From NCBI GenBank assembly GCA_024641285.1, contig JAHEDH010000013.1, positions 1 to 39,059 on the forward strand: a stretch of DNA of 39,059 nucleotides. Direction: 5' to 3'. The notes under the pieces are model-generated. The model saw nothing but the letters and a program-made list of their open reading frames with translations, had not been told where the DNA came from and ran no database searches. Positions 1-7,919 of this stretch are shown here, piece after piece. Within the stretch, counting starts at the first letter, position 1. Each line of letters opens with the position of its first letter. The stretch comes from a bacterium (GTDB lineage: Bacteria > Actinomycetota > Acidimicrobiia > Spongiisociales > ZC4RG35). The translations under genes were made by a program, and so were the position numbers.

Positions 1-103
1 CCAGCGACTCGTTCTCCTTCGGAACCATCAGAAGCGCCACCGCTCCGAGGAGCGGCAGGAACACGATGAGGCTCAAGCCCCATCCGCTCTCAAACAGTTC
101 CAT
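1..103 (-). CDS. nuoM: NADH-quinone oxidoreductase subunit M, N-terminus only (cluster 1)
   Basis: Partial gene cut by the window start. The visible 34 codons begin MELFESGWGLSLIVFLPLLG and continue as a hydrophobic helix ending in MVPKENESL, the usual first transmembrane helix of NuoM, an antiporter-like proton-pumping subunit of complex I in the cytoplasmic membrane. A purine-rich ribosome site (AGGGAGAGAAG) lies directly before the ATG at 101-103. It follows nuoL by 63 bp on the same strand, the normal L-M order, and nuoN is expected just beyond the window. Identification rests on the short N-terminus and on position. Confidence 0.85.
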   Translation of the reverse strand, partial: MELFESGWGLSLIVFLPLLGAVALLMVPKENESL

Positions 104-166
104 TCTTCTCTCCCTCTCTCACTTCAAACTTCTCGATTTCGTACGGTTGCAGGTTCGGGTGCTCGG

Positions 167-2218
167 TCACTGAAGGATCACCACCACGACGACCAGGACG
201 AGCGCGCCGATGACGACACTGGTCGCATACTGTTGCACCCGGCCGGTCTGCAGCTTCCGGAGCGACGATCCGGCGGAGTCGGCGACTGCCGACAGGCCGT
301 TGAAGATGCCATCGATGCCACGCTGATCGAGTCCGCCGTAGACGAACCGTCCTGCGTAGCGAACCGCACCAGCGACCCCGTTGACGATGTTGTCGAGGAC
401 GTAGGTGTTGAACCAGTCGGTTGCTCGTGCCAGCGGCCCGCCGGTGAACCCGACCAGTCCGAGCGCAGCATCGTCGATGAAGTACTTGCGCCGCAGCAGC
501 GGATAGAGCAGGGGAATCTCGAGGCGGTCGCGCGCGAGCTGGGTCTCGGCGTCACGCCCGTAGAGCAGCCACCCGATCGCGATGCCGCCAAGCCCGGCGG
601 CGAGGCCGTAGGCGGCCAGCGTCCAGTCGATCGCCTCGGGGTGATGGTCACCCATCGGCACGATGCGGGCGCCGAGCCACTCGGTGAAGTTGCCGAAACT
701 CCCCAGCTTGACACCGGGGATGTTGAGGAACCCGGCAATGGCGGATGGGATGGCGAGGAGGATGAGCGGCGTCGTCATGATCGCCGGCGACTCGTGGGGG
801 TGGCCGTGCCCCTTGTAGGTCCCGAAGAAGGTGAGTGCGACCGCCCGAGTCATGTAGAAGGCGGTGACGAATGCTCCGGCGATGGCGATCCACATGTAGG
901 CGACGTACCCCTCGTAGTCGAGGGTGGCGAGTATCTCGTCCTTCGAGAAGAACCCGGCGAAGGGGATGATGCCGGCCAACGACACCGAGCCGATCACGAA
1001 CGTCCAGAACGTCTTCGGCATGTCCTTTCGCAAGCCTCCCATGTCGGACATGTTGTTCGAGTGGACTGCGTGGATGACCGAGCCTGCTCCCAGGAACAAC
1101 AGCGCTTTGAAGAAGGCGTGGGTGAACAGGTGGAACAGACCGGCCGTGTATCCGCCTGCTGCGACGGCGGTCATCATGTAGCCCAGCTGGGACACGGTGG
1201 AATACGCCAGCACCTTCTTGATGTCGTCGGCCACCAGCGCGAGCAGACCCATGGCGAACAGCGTGATGACACCGATCGGGATCATCCATTCACGGATCCC
1301 GTTCTCCTCGGCGAAGGCTTGATAGAGCGGGAACGTGCGGGCCATCAGATAGATACCGGCCGTGACCATGGTTGCGGCGTGCATCAGTGCTGACACAGGC
1401 GTCGGGCCGGCCATTGCGTCGGGGAGCCATATGTGCATCGGGAATTGCGCCGACTTACCCATCGCTCCGAAGAACAACAGCAGGCCTCCGGCGAATGCGA
1501 CGGCACCGAGCGCCTCGCTGTGTGCTGCGGCGGCCTCGCTGATGGCCGGGAACGAGAAGTCTCCGATCGACATCCCGACGAGGATTGCGCCGAGGATCAG
1601 GCCGACGTCGGCGACCTTGTTCGTCAGGAATGCCTTGTTGCCTGCCTTGACGTTCTCGAGATCCTCCCAGTAGAAGCCGATCAGGAGATACGAGGCGAGT
1701 CCGACGCCCTCCCAGCCGATGATCAGCTGGATGAGGTTGGGCGCACCCACCAGGATCAGCATGGATCCGGCGAACAGCGAGAAAGCGGCAAAGAACCATG
1801 GAACCCTGCGATCACCGTGCATGTAGCCCACGGCGTAGGTGAACACCAGGAGACCCACGAACGAGACGACGAAGTACATCATGATGCTGAGCCCGTCGAC
1901 CATCCATCCGAGCTCGAAGATCATCTCTCGTCCCTGGAACCGCCCGATGTTGGCGATCTCGAAGTGGACCTCGCGAACGATGCCCTCGGTCATGTTCTGG
2001 AAGAACAGCACCGAGGCCCAGACCAGGTTGACCGCCATCGCACCGATGGCGAACTCGGCACCGTCGTTCCTCATGCGCTTGCCGAGCCAGATGATCAGCA
2101 GGAACGCCACGAACGGCGAGATGAGCATGATCCCCGCCGTGTCGGCAAAGAACCCACCCTCCGAGAAAGAGCCGCCATGGGCACCCTCTTCGGCCGCAAG
2201 CACGAGAAAGTCGATCAC
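167..2218 (-). CDS. nuoL: NADH-quinone oxidoreductase subunit L (cluster 1)
   Basis: 683 residues, a slightly long NuoL. NuoL is the distal antiporter-like subunit of complex I, with about 16 membrane helices and a long lateral amphipathic helix. Seen here: the conserved GWEGVGLASYLLIGFYW segment (Glu near 170), the AYSTVSQLGYM and HAFFKALLFLGAGSVIH segments of the proton_antipo_M fold, and a C-terminal extension matching the lateral helix. The start is GTG (ATC GAC follows) with a strong GAGGAGG seven bases upstream. The 172-bp spacer to nuoK holds heptamer repeats. It is only distantly similar to the NuoL at 25638-27533, so the clusters are not a recent duplication. Confidence 0.96.
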   Translation of the reverse strand: MIDFLVLAAEEGAHGGSFSEGGFFADTAGIMLISPFVAFLLIIWLGKRMRNDGAEFAIGAMAVNLVWASVLFFQNMTEGIVREVHFEIANIGRFQGREMIFELGWMVDGLSIMMYFVVSFVGLLVFTYAVGYMHGDRRVPWFFAAFSLFAGSMLILVGAPNLIQLIIGWEGVGLASYLLIGFYWEDLENVKAGNKAFLTNKVADVGLILGAILVGMSIGDFSFPAISEAAAAHSEALGAVAFAGGLLLFFGAMGKSAQFPMHIWLPDAMAGPTPVSALMHAATMVTAGIYLMARTFPLYQAFAEENGIREWMIPIGVITLFAMGLLALVADDIKKVLAYSTVSQLGYMMTAVAAGGYTAGLFHLFTHAFFKALLFLGAGSVIHAVHSNNMSDMGGLRKDMPKTFWTFVIGSVSLAGIIPFAGFFSKDEILATLDYEGYVAYMWIAIAGAFVTAFYMTRAVALTFFGTYKGHGHPHESPAIMTTPLILLAIPSAIAGFLNIPGVKLGSFGNFTEWLGARIVPMGDHHPEAIDWTLAAYGLAAGLGGIAIGWLLYGRDAETQLARDRLEIPLLYPLLRRKYFIDDAALGLVGFTGGPLARATDWFNTYVLDNIVNGVAGAVRYAGRFVYGGLDQRGIDGIFNGLSAVADSAGSSLRKLQTGRVQQYATSVVIGALVLVVVVVILQ

Positions 2219-2235
2219 GCTGCGGCCTCCTCTCG

Positions 2236-2382
2236 CAGTTCACGGTTCACAGTGGACAGTTCACAGTTCTCCTGGGGTCGCACCTGCAGCACCGAAGGGC
2301 TGACGCCAGGCCGACTGTCATGCCGGGCGCCGAGAGTCAGGTGAGCCAGAAACTGTGCACCGTGAACTGTGAACCGTGAACT
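2236..2382. repeat. Inverted pair of heptamer arrays in the nuoK-nuoL spacer (cluster 1)
   Basis: Five 7-bp units at 2236-2270 read CAGTTCA, CGGTTCA, CAGTGGA, CAGTTCA, CAGTTCT. Four units at 2351-2378 read AACTGTG, CACCGTG, AACTGTG, AACCGTG. The second array is largely the reverse complement of the first: about 28 of 32 positions pair, with the first 17 exact. The transcript could therefore fold into a long stem between nuoK and nuoL. Confidence 0.85.
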
Positions 2383-2390
2383 CATAGCCA

Positions 2391-2696
2391 TCAGAACTTC
2401 ATCAGGTTGTACTCGTCGACATTTGCAGACTGGCGGTTGCGGAAGATCATCAAGACGATGGCGAGACCGATCCCTACCTCGGCGGCGGCGATGGTGATCA
2501 CGAAGATCGAGAACACCTGGCCGATGGCCTCGCTGGTCCGGAGATAGGCCTCGAAAGCGATGAGGTTGATGTTCACGGCGTTGAGCATCAGTTCGACCGA
2601 CAGCAGGATCATGACGGTGTTGCGCCTCACGAGCAGCCCGTAGGTGCCCATCGAGAACAACAGAGCCGCAACGACGAGGAACTGGTTCACCAACAT
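2391..2696 (-). CDS. nuoK: NADH-quinone oxidoreductase subunit K (cluster 1)
   Basis: 101 residues, the normal NuoK length, with three membrane helices. NuoK is a membrane-arm subunit needed for proton translocation. It shows the family pattern [26 protein letters not shown], with the conserved membrane Glu in VELMLNAVN and a second acidic helix at IAAAEVGIGLAIVL. The ATG at 2694-2696 was chosen because GGAGGAGG sits seven bases upstream; the frame stays open further upstream but only through repeat-derived codons. It lies between nuoJ and nuoL in canonical order. Confidence 0.96.
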   Translation of the reverse strand: MLVNQFLVVAALLFSMGTYGLLVRRNTVMILLSVELMLNAVNINLIAFEAYLRTSEAIGQVFSIFVITIAAAEVGIGLAIVLMIFRNRQSANVDEYNLMKF

Positions 2697-2723
2697 GGTC
2701 CAACCTCCTCCGTCAGTCGGCTG

Positions 2724-2783
2724 CCCCACGCCCCACGCCCCACGCCCCACGCCGGCGTGCATCGTGTCGCGTGCTGCGTGGTG
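2724..2783. repeat. Heptamer arrays between nuoJ and nuoK (cluster 1)
   Basis: Four perfect CCCCACG units at 2724-2751 are followed by four CGTGNNN units at 2756-2783 (CGTGCAT, CGTGTCG, CGTGCTG, CGTGGTG). Both arrays have a 7-bp period and lie entirely in the spacer upstream of nuoK. Confidence 0.85.
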
Positions 2784-2793
2784 CGACGAACTC

Positions 2794-3348
2794 TCATACC
2801 GCTCCCCTCTCTTCCTCTTCCAGGGGGGTGAGGTCCCGGCGGGCGATGGTGATGCCGCCGACGAGGGCGGCCAGCAGCACGAAGCCGACGATTTCGAACG
2901 GCAGGACGAAGCGGCCGATCAGGGACTCGGCGAGTGTCACCGTGTCGGTCGGTGTGCCGACATCGGTCAGTTGATCGGACCCGAAGGCCTGGAGCGATGT
3001 GTAGGCGAGCAACACGAAGAGGCTGAGCGACACGACGGCGGCCAGCGGCCTCGCCTTCGGGTTGTCGAGTCCCGGCTCGACGTTGAGCGGCGCCCGCGTG
3101 ATCATGATGCCGAACAGGAACAGGACGATGACGGCGCCGATATAGACCAGCACCAGCGTCCATGCGACGAACTCGGCGGACATCATCAGGAAGAGCCCGG
3201 CCGTGCCGGCCAGGGTCGCCACCAGGTACAAGGCGGCGTGGACGACGTTTTGCGACGTGACCACCCTGAACGCCGACGCGACGACGGCAGCCCCTATGGC
3301 CAGATACACCCAGTTCACGGGCTCAGACAGCCAGTCGGCGAAAGTCAT
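2794..3348 (-). CDS. nuoJ: NADH-quinone oxidoreductase subunit J (cluster 1)
   Basis: 184 residues with five predicted helices. NuoJ is a small membrane subunit of complex I carrying the pi-bulge helix near the quinone channel. Family features: SAFRVVTSQNVVHAALYLVATLAGTAGLFLMMSAEFVAWTLVLVYIGAVIVLFLFGIMITR in the middle third, split here by its YIGAVIVLFLF core, and a hydrophobic C-terminal helix. The ATG at 3346-3348 (MTFADWLSEP) is chosen over longer in-frame options because upstream codons run through a heptamer array. It is followed by nuoK in normal order. Confidence 0.95.
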   Translation of the reverse strand: MTFADWLSEPVNWVYLAIGAAVVASAFRVVTSQNVVHAALYLVATLAGTAGLFLMMSAEFVAWTLVLVYIGAVIVLFLFGIMITRAPLNVEPGLDNPKARPLAAVVSLSLFVLLAYTSLQAFGSDQLTDVGTPTDTVTLAESLIGRFVLPFEIVGFVLLAALVGGITIARRDLTPLEEEERGAV

Positions 3349-3374
3349 CTCGCTCGCTCCGCTCGCTCGATGAC

Positions 3375-3444
3375 GCTTCCGGCTTCCGGCTTCCGGCTTC
3401 CGGCACGGGGCTGGGAGCTGGGAGCTGGGAGCTGGGAGCTGGAG
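3375..3444. repeat. Heptamer array with a unit switch, nuoI-nuoJ spacer (cluster 1)
   Basis: Ten consecutive 7-bp units in unbroken register: GCTTCCG four times (3375-3402), GCACGGG once (3403-3409), GCTGGGA four times (3410-3437), then GCTGGAG. The unit changes but the phase does not. The array fills most of the 109-bp spacer between nuoI and nuoJ. Confidence 0.92.
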
Positions 3445-3457
3445 ACGAAGTCGACCA

Positions 3458-3946
3458 TCATGACTCCAGCGCCGGGGCGTCGGGGACGGTGGTGAGCCAG
3501 TTCTGGAGACGGTCCTTGTCGTGGAGCATCTTGCCCATCGACAGCTCGGAGTACTCGTAGTCGGGACTCCAGAAGAGCGCGTCGAACGGGCACACCTCGA
3601 CGCAGATCCCGCAGTACATACAGAGGGCATAGTCGATGTCGAAGCGATCGAGCTCGGAGCGGACCTTCACCCTGCCGCCAGGCGTCTCGGGCTGTTTCTC
3701 TTCTTTGTGGCCCTCGATGTAGATGCACCAGTCGGGGCACTGCCGGGCGCAGAGCATGCACACCGTGCACGCATCTTGGTCGAGGGCGATGACGCCACGG
3801 GCTCTGGCGTGTGGCTCCTCCTTGACCTTCGGGTAGTTGACGGTCTTGAGGTTCTTCTTCGGCTGGAAGAGGGTCTTGATCATCGTCGTGAACGTGACCT
3901 TGAGACCGGTCAGCATCCCGCCGCCCGGGATCGTCGGCGTAGCCAT
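3458..3946 (-). CDS. nuoI: NADH-quinone oxidoreductase subunit I, 2x[4Fe-4S] ferredoxin subunit (cluster 1)
   Basis: 162 residues. NuoI carries clusters N6a and N6b, which relay electrons to the N2 cluster of NuoB at the membrane interface. Two complete 4Fe-4S motifs are visible, CTVCMLCARQCP and CMYCGICVEVCP, together with a basic N-terminal stretch (TLFQPKKNLKTVNYP). The ATG at 3944-3946 overlaps the nuoH stop by one base (TGATG), so the two are translationally coupled. It is 42 residues shorter than the NuoI of cluster 2 and clearly divergent from it. Confidence 0.96.
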   Translation of the reverse strand: MATPTIPGGGMLTGLKVTFTTMIKTLFQPKKNLKTVNYPKVKEEPHARARGVIALDQDACTVCMLCARQCPDWCIYIEGHKEEKQPETPGGRVKVRSELDRFDIDYALCMYCGICVEVCPFDALFWSPDYEYSELSMGKMLHDKDRLQNWLTTVPDAPALES

Positions 3947-4965
3947 CAGATCACCACCTTGAGGATCGCAGTCGCAACGATGTTGAGGAGCGCCAACGGG
4001 ATGAGGAACTTCCACGCCAGCGTCTGGAGCTGATCCTCGCGGAGCCTCGGGAACGTCCATCGGAACCAGATGATGATGAACACGAGGACCGCGACCTTGG
4101 CGATCAGGATGATCGGGCCGGCCCACTGGAGCACGTCGTCGGGCACGAACGGCGCCCAGTAGCCACCGAGGAACAGGGTCGCGGCGATGGCTGAGAGCGT
4201 GAACATGTTGGAGAACTCGGCGAGGAAGAAGAACAGGAACCGGAAGCCCGAGTACTCCGTGAGATAGCCCATGACGAGCTCGGACTCGGCGATCGGCATG
4301 TCGAACGGCGTGCGCGTGAGCTCGGCGAGCGCAGCGATGAAGAAGATGCCGAACCCGATCAGCTGCGGGATGACGAACGGCATGCCACCGGTCCAGCCGG
4401 TCTCCGAGAACCATCCCGCCTGGGCCTGGACGATCCCGTCGAGGCTCATGGTGCCTGCCATCACGACGACGCCGACGGTGGCGAGCACCAGCGGGAGCTC
4501 ATAGGCGATGAGCTGACCAGCGGCGCGAAGTCCCCCGATCAGCGAGTACTTGTTGGCCGAAGACCAGCCAGCCATGAGAACGCCGATCGTGGAGACCGAC
4601 GAGATGGCGAGGGCGTAGAAGATGCCGATGTCGAGGTCCTGGACGATCAACCCCGGACCGAAAGGCACAACGACGAACAGCGCAACGGTTCCGAGGAGCA
4701 CGAGTGCCGGGGCGAACTTGAAGACCGGTTCGTCGGCGTCCTCGGGAATGAGGTCTTCCTTCTGGAAGAACTTGATGCCGTCGGCGAGCAATTGGGCCCA
4801 GCCCCAGCGCCCACCTGCGAAGTACGGCCCGACGCGGTTCTGCATCTTCGCCGACAGCTTCAGCTCGGCGAACCCCACTGCCAGCCCGGCGACCGGGATG
4901 AGCGTGGCGATGATCACCACCTTCCCGAGCAGCACCACCCAAAAATTGTCGAGGAGAGCTTCCAC
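3946..4965 (-). CDS. nuoH: NADH-quinone oxidoreductase subunit H (cluster 1)
   Basis: 339 residues, about eight membrane helices. NuoH is the membrane subunit that forms the quinone-binding channel with NuoB and NuoD. Seen: the conserved QNRVGPYFAGG, WAQLLADGIKFFQKED and AELTRTPFDMPIAESELVMGY segments (the acidic loop of the quinone chamber) and the C-terminal RWTFPRLREDQL motif. The start is GTG (MEALLDNFWV). The gene directly follows nuoD with a 101-bp spacer that holds heptamers and no coding capacity for nuoE, nuoF or nuoG. Confidence 0.96.
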   Translation of the reverse strand: MEALLDNFWVVLLGKVVIIATLIPVAGLAVGFAELKLSAKMQNRVGPYFAGGRWGWAQLLADGIKFFQKEDLIPEDADEPVFKFAPALVLLGTVALFVVVPFGPGLIVQDLDIGIFYALAISSVSTIGVLMAGWSSANKYSLIGGLRAAGQLIAYELPLVLATVGVVVMAGTMSLDGIVQAQAGWFSETGWTGGMPFVIPQLIGFGIFFIAALAELTRTPFDMPIAESELVMGYLTEYSGFRFLFFFLAEFSNMFTLSAIAATLFLGGYWAPFVPDDVLQWAGPIILIAKVAVLVFIIIWFRWTFPRLREDQLQTLAWKFLIPLALLNIVATAILKVVI

Positions 4966-4994
4966 TCAGTGGACCTCGGCTCGCGTGTGGGTGG

Positions 4995-5070
4995 TTGACA
5001 GTCGACAGTTGACAGTTGACAGTTGAACGCTGCCAGGCCACGGACAGGACGTGAACCGTGAACCGTTCAT
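4995..5070. repeat. Heptamer arrays in the nuoD-nuoH spacer (cluster 1)
   Basis: Five units at 4995-5029 read TTGACAG, TCGACAG, TTGACAG, TTGACAG, TTGAACG. A second short run at 5050-5070 reads CGTGAAC, CGTGAAC, CGTTCAT and reaches the nuoD stop codon. The TTGACAG unit recurs at 27560-27587. Confidence 0.88.
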
Positions 5071-6263
5071 CGGTCTACGTCTCCGAGCACGAAATCGAGG
5101 GAGCCCATGATCGCGATGATGTCGGGGACGAGAGCGCCTTCCAGAATCCACGGCAGGAAGGATATGTTCGAGAAGGACGCCGACCGAATCTTCAGCCGGT
5201 ACGGCCCCTGGCCCCCGTCCGACACGAGGTAGTAGCCCATCTCGCCCTTCGGATTCTCCGCCGCGACGTACGCCTGCCCAGCCGGCACCTTGATCACCTT
5301 CGGGACCTTGGCCTGGAGCGGCCCGGACGGGATGCCGTCGATTGCCTGCTTGATGATCTTGGCGGACTCGCGGATCTCGGCCAGGCGGACGTACCAGCGA
5401 TCCCAACAGTCGCCGTTCTCCCCGACGGGCACGTGGAAGTCGAACTTGTCGTACGGCAGGTAGTCGTCCGTCTTGCGGATGTCGTAACGCACGCCCGAAG
5501 CCCGCAGGTTCGGCCCCGAGACCCCGTATGCGGCTGCGACCTCCGGTGGCAGGATGCCGATGTGCTTGGTCCGGGCGAGGATGATCTCGTTGCCGGCCAC
5601 GAGGTCTTCCAATTGGTCGGCGGCGTGGAGGACTTCGTCCATTGCGACGCTCGTCTCGGCGAGGAATCCCTTCGGGAGGTCCTGGACGACCTTGCGCTGG
5701 GTCGAGCCCGACCCGGCCGCCGGCTTGACGCCGCCGATCCGATTGAAGTTCGGATGGAACCTGCCACCCGTGACGCTTTCGAGAAGGTCGAGCACCCGCT
5801 CGCGCTCCCGCAGAGCGAAGAACAATGGAGTGGCGGCGCCCAACTCGAGCGGATACGAGGCCATGAACACGAGATGCGACGAGATGCGGGCCATCTCGGT
5901 GAGGATCAGCCGGATGTACTGCGCCCGTTCTGGGGCTTCGATGCCCATGAGCCGCTCGGCCGCAACGATGAAGGGCACCTCATTCGCGAAGCCGGACACC
6001 CAGTCGATCCGATTGACGAGGGCCGTGACCTGCGGATAGGTTCGGACCTCGGCCAGCTTCTCGTAGCCGCGGTGCATGTAGCCGATGACGGGCTGGACGT
6101 CGTATGCACGCTCGCCGTCGACCTTGGCGACCAGACGGAGCACGCCATGGGTAGACGGGTGCTGCGGCCCGATGTTGAGGGTCATGTCGGCGGTCTCGAT
6201 CTCGACGGAGACCGCGACCTCAGAGAGATGCCTGATGATGTCTGGATCGGTTGTGATCGTCAT
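5067..6263 (-). CDS. nuoD: NADH-quinone oxidoreductase subunit D, 49-kDa-type (cluster 1)
   Basis: 398 residues. NuoD forms the quinone-reduction site with NuoB and derives from the NiFe-hydrogenase large subunit. Conserved segments: NIGPQHPSTHGVLRLV, GYMHRGYEKLAE (the His and Tyr region of the quinone pocket), RISSHLVF, and the terminal GSLDFVLGDVDR. The ATG at 6261-6263 gives the expected N-terminus. It lies between nuoC and nuoH; in a 14-gene operon nuoE would follow here, but it does not. Confidence 0.97.
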   Translation of the reverse strand: MTITTDPDIIRHLSEVAVSVEIETADMTLNIGPQHPSTHGVLRLVAKVDGERAYDVQPVIGYMHRGYEKLAEVRTYPQVTALVNRIDWVSGFANEVPFIVAAERLMGIEAPERAQYIRLILTEMARISSHLVFMASYPLELGAATPLFFALRERERVLDLLESVTGGRFHPNFNRIGGVKPAAGSGSTQRKVVQDLPKGFLAETSVAMDEVLHAADQLEDLVAGNEIILARTKHIGILPPEVAAAYGVSGPNLRASGVRYDIRKTDDYLPYDKFDFHVPVGENGDCWDRWYVRLAEIRESAKIIKQAIDGIPSGPLQAKVPKVIKVPAGQAYVAAENPKGEMGYYLVSDGGQGPYRLKIRSASFSNISFLPWILEGALVPDIIAIMGSLDFVLGDVDR

Positions 6264-6277
6264 GGTCGCTTCGCTCC

Positions 6278-6312
6278 CGTTTCACGTCCCACGTTCCACG
6301 TCACACGTTTCA
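6278..6312. repeat. Heptamer array in the nuoC-nuoD spacer (cluster 1)
   Basis: Five 7-bp units: CGTTTCA, CGTCCCA, CGTTCCA, CGTCACA, CGTTTCA. The same CGTTTCA unit appears at 13963 and at 20797-20817. Confidence 0.88.
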
Positions 6313-6321
6313 GATCGCTGA

Positions 6322-6960
6322 TCATGCTTCGGGGTTCTCCGTACTGGGGGCGTCGGGATCGGCGTCTTCGTCCTTCGCTGGCATGGCCTCGACGTCGACA
6401 CTGCCTGGCCACGGCTTCACTTCACGGCTCAACAGCGGATAGGACTTCTGGAGCGGATATCCGACGAATCCGTCCGGCAGATAGAGGTTCTGCAGGTTGG
6501 GATGGCCCTTGAAGTCGATCGAGAACATCTCGTGGGCCTCGCGCTCGTGCCAGTCGGCCCCGGGGAACACCGACACGAGGCTGTCGAGCACCGGCTCGTC
6601 CTTGCCGATGTCGGTCGAGAACGTCACGCGCTTGCCCTCCATCAGTTCGGTGAGGGTGCAGAGCACTTCATATCGCTCTTCTACGTCGCCTTCGAGGGGA
6701 TCACCGACGGCGACGTCGGTAGCCCAGTCGATGGCGGAGAGGAACGAGAAGTAGACGAGGCCGAACTCGTCACGTGCCTGCTTGATCGCTTCCGCCCAGT
6801 TGGACGGGTCGACGGTCACCTTGGCGGTTCCGACGGCCTCGGCCACTTCTCCACCCACGAAGGCGGCCACATCGGCAGCGAACCGTTCGATCGGACTCCG
6901 CTCTGCCGACTCGCCCTGCTCCGGTTCTTGTTGTTCGGTGTCAGGCGGGCTGGCGGTCAC
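6322..6960 (-). CDS. nuoC: NADH-quinone oxidoreductase subunit C, 30-kDa-type (cluster 1)
   Basis: 212 residues. NuoC is a peripheral-arm subunit packed against NuoD and NuoB. The family signature is present: [21 protein letters not shown] followed by [18 protein letters not shown]. The N-terminal 30 residues and the C-terminal tail are acidic and low in complexity. The start is GTG at 6958-6960, inside the 3' end of nuoB (20-bp overlap), which fits translational coupling. NuoC is separate from NuoD, not fused as in enterobacteria. Confidence 0.96.
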   Translation of the reverse strand: MTASPPDTEQQEPEQGESAERSPIERFAADVAAFVGGEVAEAVGTAKVTVDPSNWAEAIKQARDEFGLVYFSFLSAIDWATDVAVGDPLEGDVEERYEVLCTLTELMEGKRVTFSTDIGKDEPVLDSLVSVFPGADWHEREAHEMFSIDFKGHPNLQNLYLPDGFVGYPLQKSYPLLSREVKPWPGSVDVEAMPAKDEDADPDAPSTENPEA

Positions 6961-7438
6961 GAGTGTTCCACTTCTCTTTGACGTCTTCGCCCTGGATCTT
7001 CTTCTGAAGCATCACGATCCCGTCCATGAGCGCCTCGGGCCTCGGCGGGCAGCCCGGAATGTACACGTCGACCGGGATCAGTTGATCGACACCCTTGGTG
7101 ACCGAATACGAGTCCCAGTAGGGGCCACCGCAGTTCGAACACGATCCCATCGAGATCACGTACTTCGGGTCGGGCATCTGGTCGTAGAGGCGCTTCACCG
7201 AAGGCGCCATCTTGTCGGTGACCGTGCCGGCGACGACCATCAGGTCCGCCTGGCGGGGCGACGCCGGCAGCGGGATGATGCCGAAGCGCATGAAGTCGTA
7301 GCGTGGACCCGACGCCGCCATCATCTCGATGGCACAGCACGCCAGACCGAACTGGAACATCCACAGCGAGTACTTGCGGGACCAGTTGAGCAGCGCCGAG
7401 ACGGGCTTGGGCACGCCGAACTTCTGAACTACTCCCAT
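6941..7438 (-). CDS. nuoB: NADH-quinone oxidoreductase subunit B, N2 iron-sulfur subunit (cluster 1)
   Basis: 165 residues. NuoB binds cluster N2, the last iron-sulfur centre before quinone. All ligand motifs are visible: the tandem cysteines in [11 protein letters not shown], the third in [16 protein letters not shown], and the fourth in [16 protein letters not shown]. The ATG at 7436-7438 ([10 protein letters not shown]) overlaps the nuoA end by 10 bp. The frame remains open far upstream on this strand, but that extension crosses nuoA and the divergent gene and is not credible. Confidence 0.97.
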   Translation of the reverse strand: MGVVQKFGVPKPVSALLNWSRKYSLWMFQFGLACCAIEMMAASGPRYDFMRFGIIPLPASPRQADLMVVAGTVTDKMAPSVKRLYDQMPDPKYVISMGSCSNCGGPYWDSYSVTKGVDQLIPVDVYIPGCPPRPEALMDGIVMLQKKIQGEDVKEKWNTRDRQPA

Positions 7439-7794
7439 GCGAGCACCCCCTTCTTGATGGCGTATACGAGCCCCTCCACGAGAGTGAGCATGAACAGCAC
7501 GATGGCGATGACCCCACCGACGCCCAGGGCTTCGGCGTGGATCGCCCAAGGGAAGATGAACACCGCTTCGACATCGAAGATCACGAAGAGCAGACCGAAG
7601 ATGTAGTAGCGGACGTATGTCTGGGACCACCCGGATCCGACCGGGTCCACGCCGCACTCGTAGGTGAGCTTCTTGGCAGGCGTCGGGTTCGACGGGCGGA
7701 TGACGGAAGCGACGCCGAGGATCGCCAGGACGAGGAGAACGCCAACCGCAGCGAAGGCGCCGACCGTGATGTACTCCTGGAAATACTGGCTCAT
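7429..7794 (-). CDS. nuoA: NADH-quinone oxidoreductase subunit A (cluster 1)
   Basis: 121 residues, three membrane helices, the first gene of the cluster. NuoA lies at the junction of the membrane and peripheral arms. Visible: [13 protein letters not shown] (the conserved ECG loop), [22 protein letters not shown] and a terminal amphipathic stretch. The ATG at 7792-7794 has GGAG four bases upstream. A -10 box TATACT lies at 7821-7826, so transcription of the cluster probably begins about 20 bases before nuoA. Confidence 0.96.
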   Translation of the reverse strand: MSQYFQEYITVGAFAAVGVLLVLAILGVASVIRPSNPTPAKKLTYECGVDPVGSGWSQTYVRYYIFGLLFVIFDVEAVFIFPWAIHAEALGVGGVIAIVLFMLTLVEGLVYAIKKGVLAWE

Positions 7795-7820
7795 TCCGCT
7801 CCGGGACTCGGGTGGTGGCG

Positions 7821-7826
7821 AGTATA
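7821..7826 (-). promoter_or_regulatory. Likely -10 box for the nuo cluster 1 operon
   Basis: TATACT on the minus strand, one base from consensus, about 26 bases upstream of the nuoA start in the divergent spacer. No good -35 hexamer is seen at 16-18 bases, so the call rests on the -10 box and position. Confidence 0.5.
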
Positions 7827-7878
7827 GAAACACCGGCGTCGACTTCACACTCAACCCCGTCACCTCGTTCGGCGGGTG

Positions 7879-7901
7879 ATTCCGGCATGCAAAGCCGGAA
7901 T
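7879..7901. promoter_or_regulatory. Perfect inverted repeat in a divergent promoter region
   Basis: ATTCCGGC (7879-7886) and GCCGGAAT (7894-7901) form a perfect 8-bp inverted repeat around ATGCAAA. It lies between nuoA (minus) and the plus-strand gene at 7920, seven bases before that gene's putative -10. It may be an operator for either gene. Confidence 0.45.
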
Positions 7902-7907
7902 GTCGCA

Positions 7908-7913
7908 TAGTCT
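7908..7913 (+). promoter_or_regulatory. -10 box for a leaderless transcript
   Basis: TAGTCT ends six bases before the GTG at 7920, the spacing expected when transcription starts at the start codon. No ribosome-binding site is seen. Confidence 0.5.
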
Positions 7914-7919
7914 GAGTAC

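Noticed and set aside
3375-3444. CRISPR array
   Set aside because: Units are 7 bp with no unique spacers, and no cas genes are present.
5058-6512. 484-codon plus-strand open frame opposite nuoD
   Set aside because: It is the antisense of nuoD, has no ribosome site, and its composition (Arg, Asp, Val, His) is that of a high-GC shadow frame.
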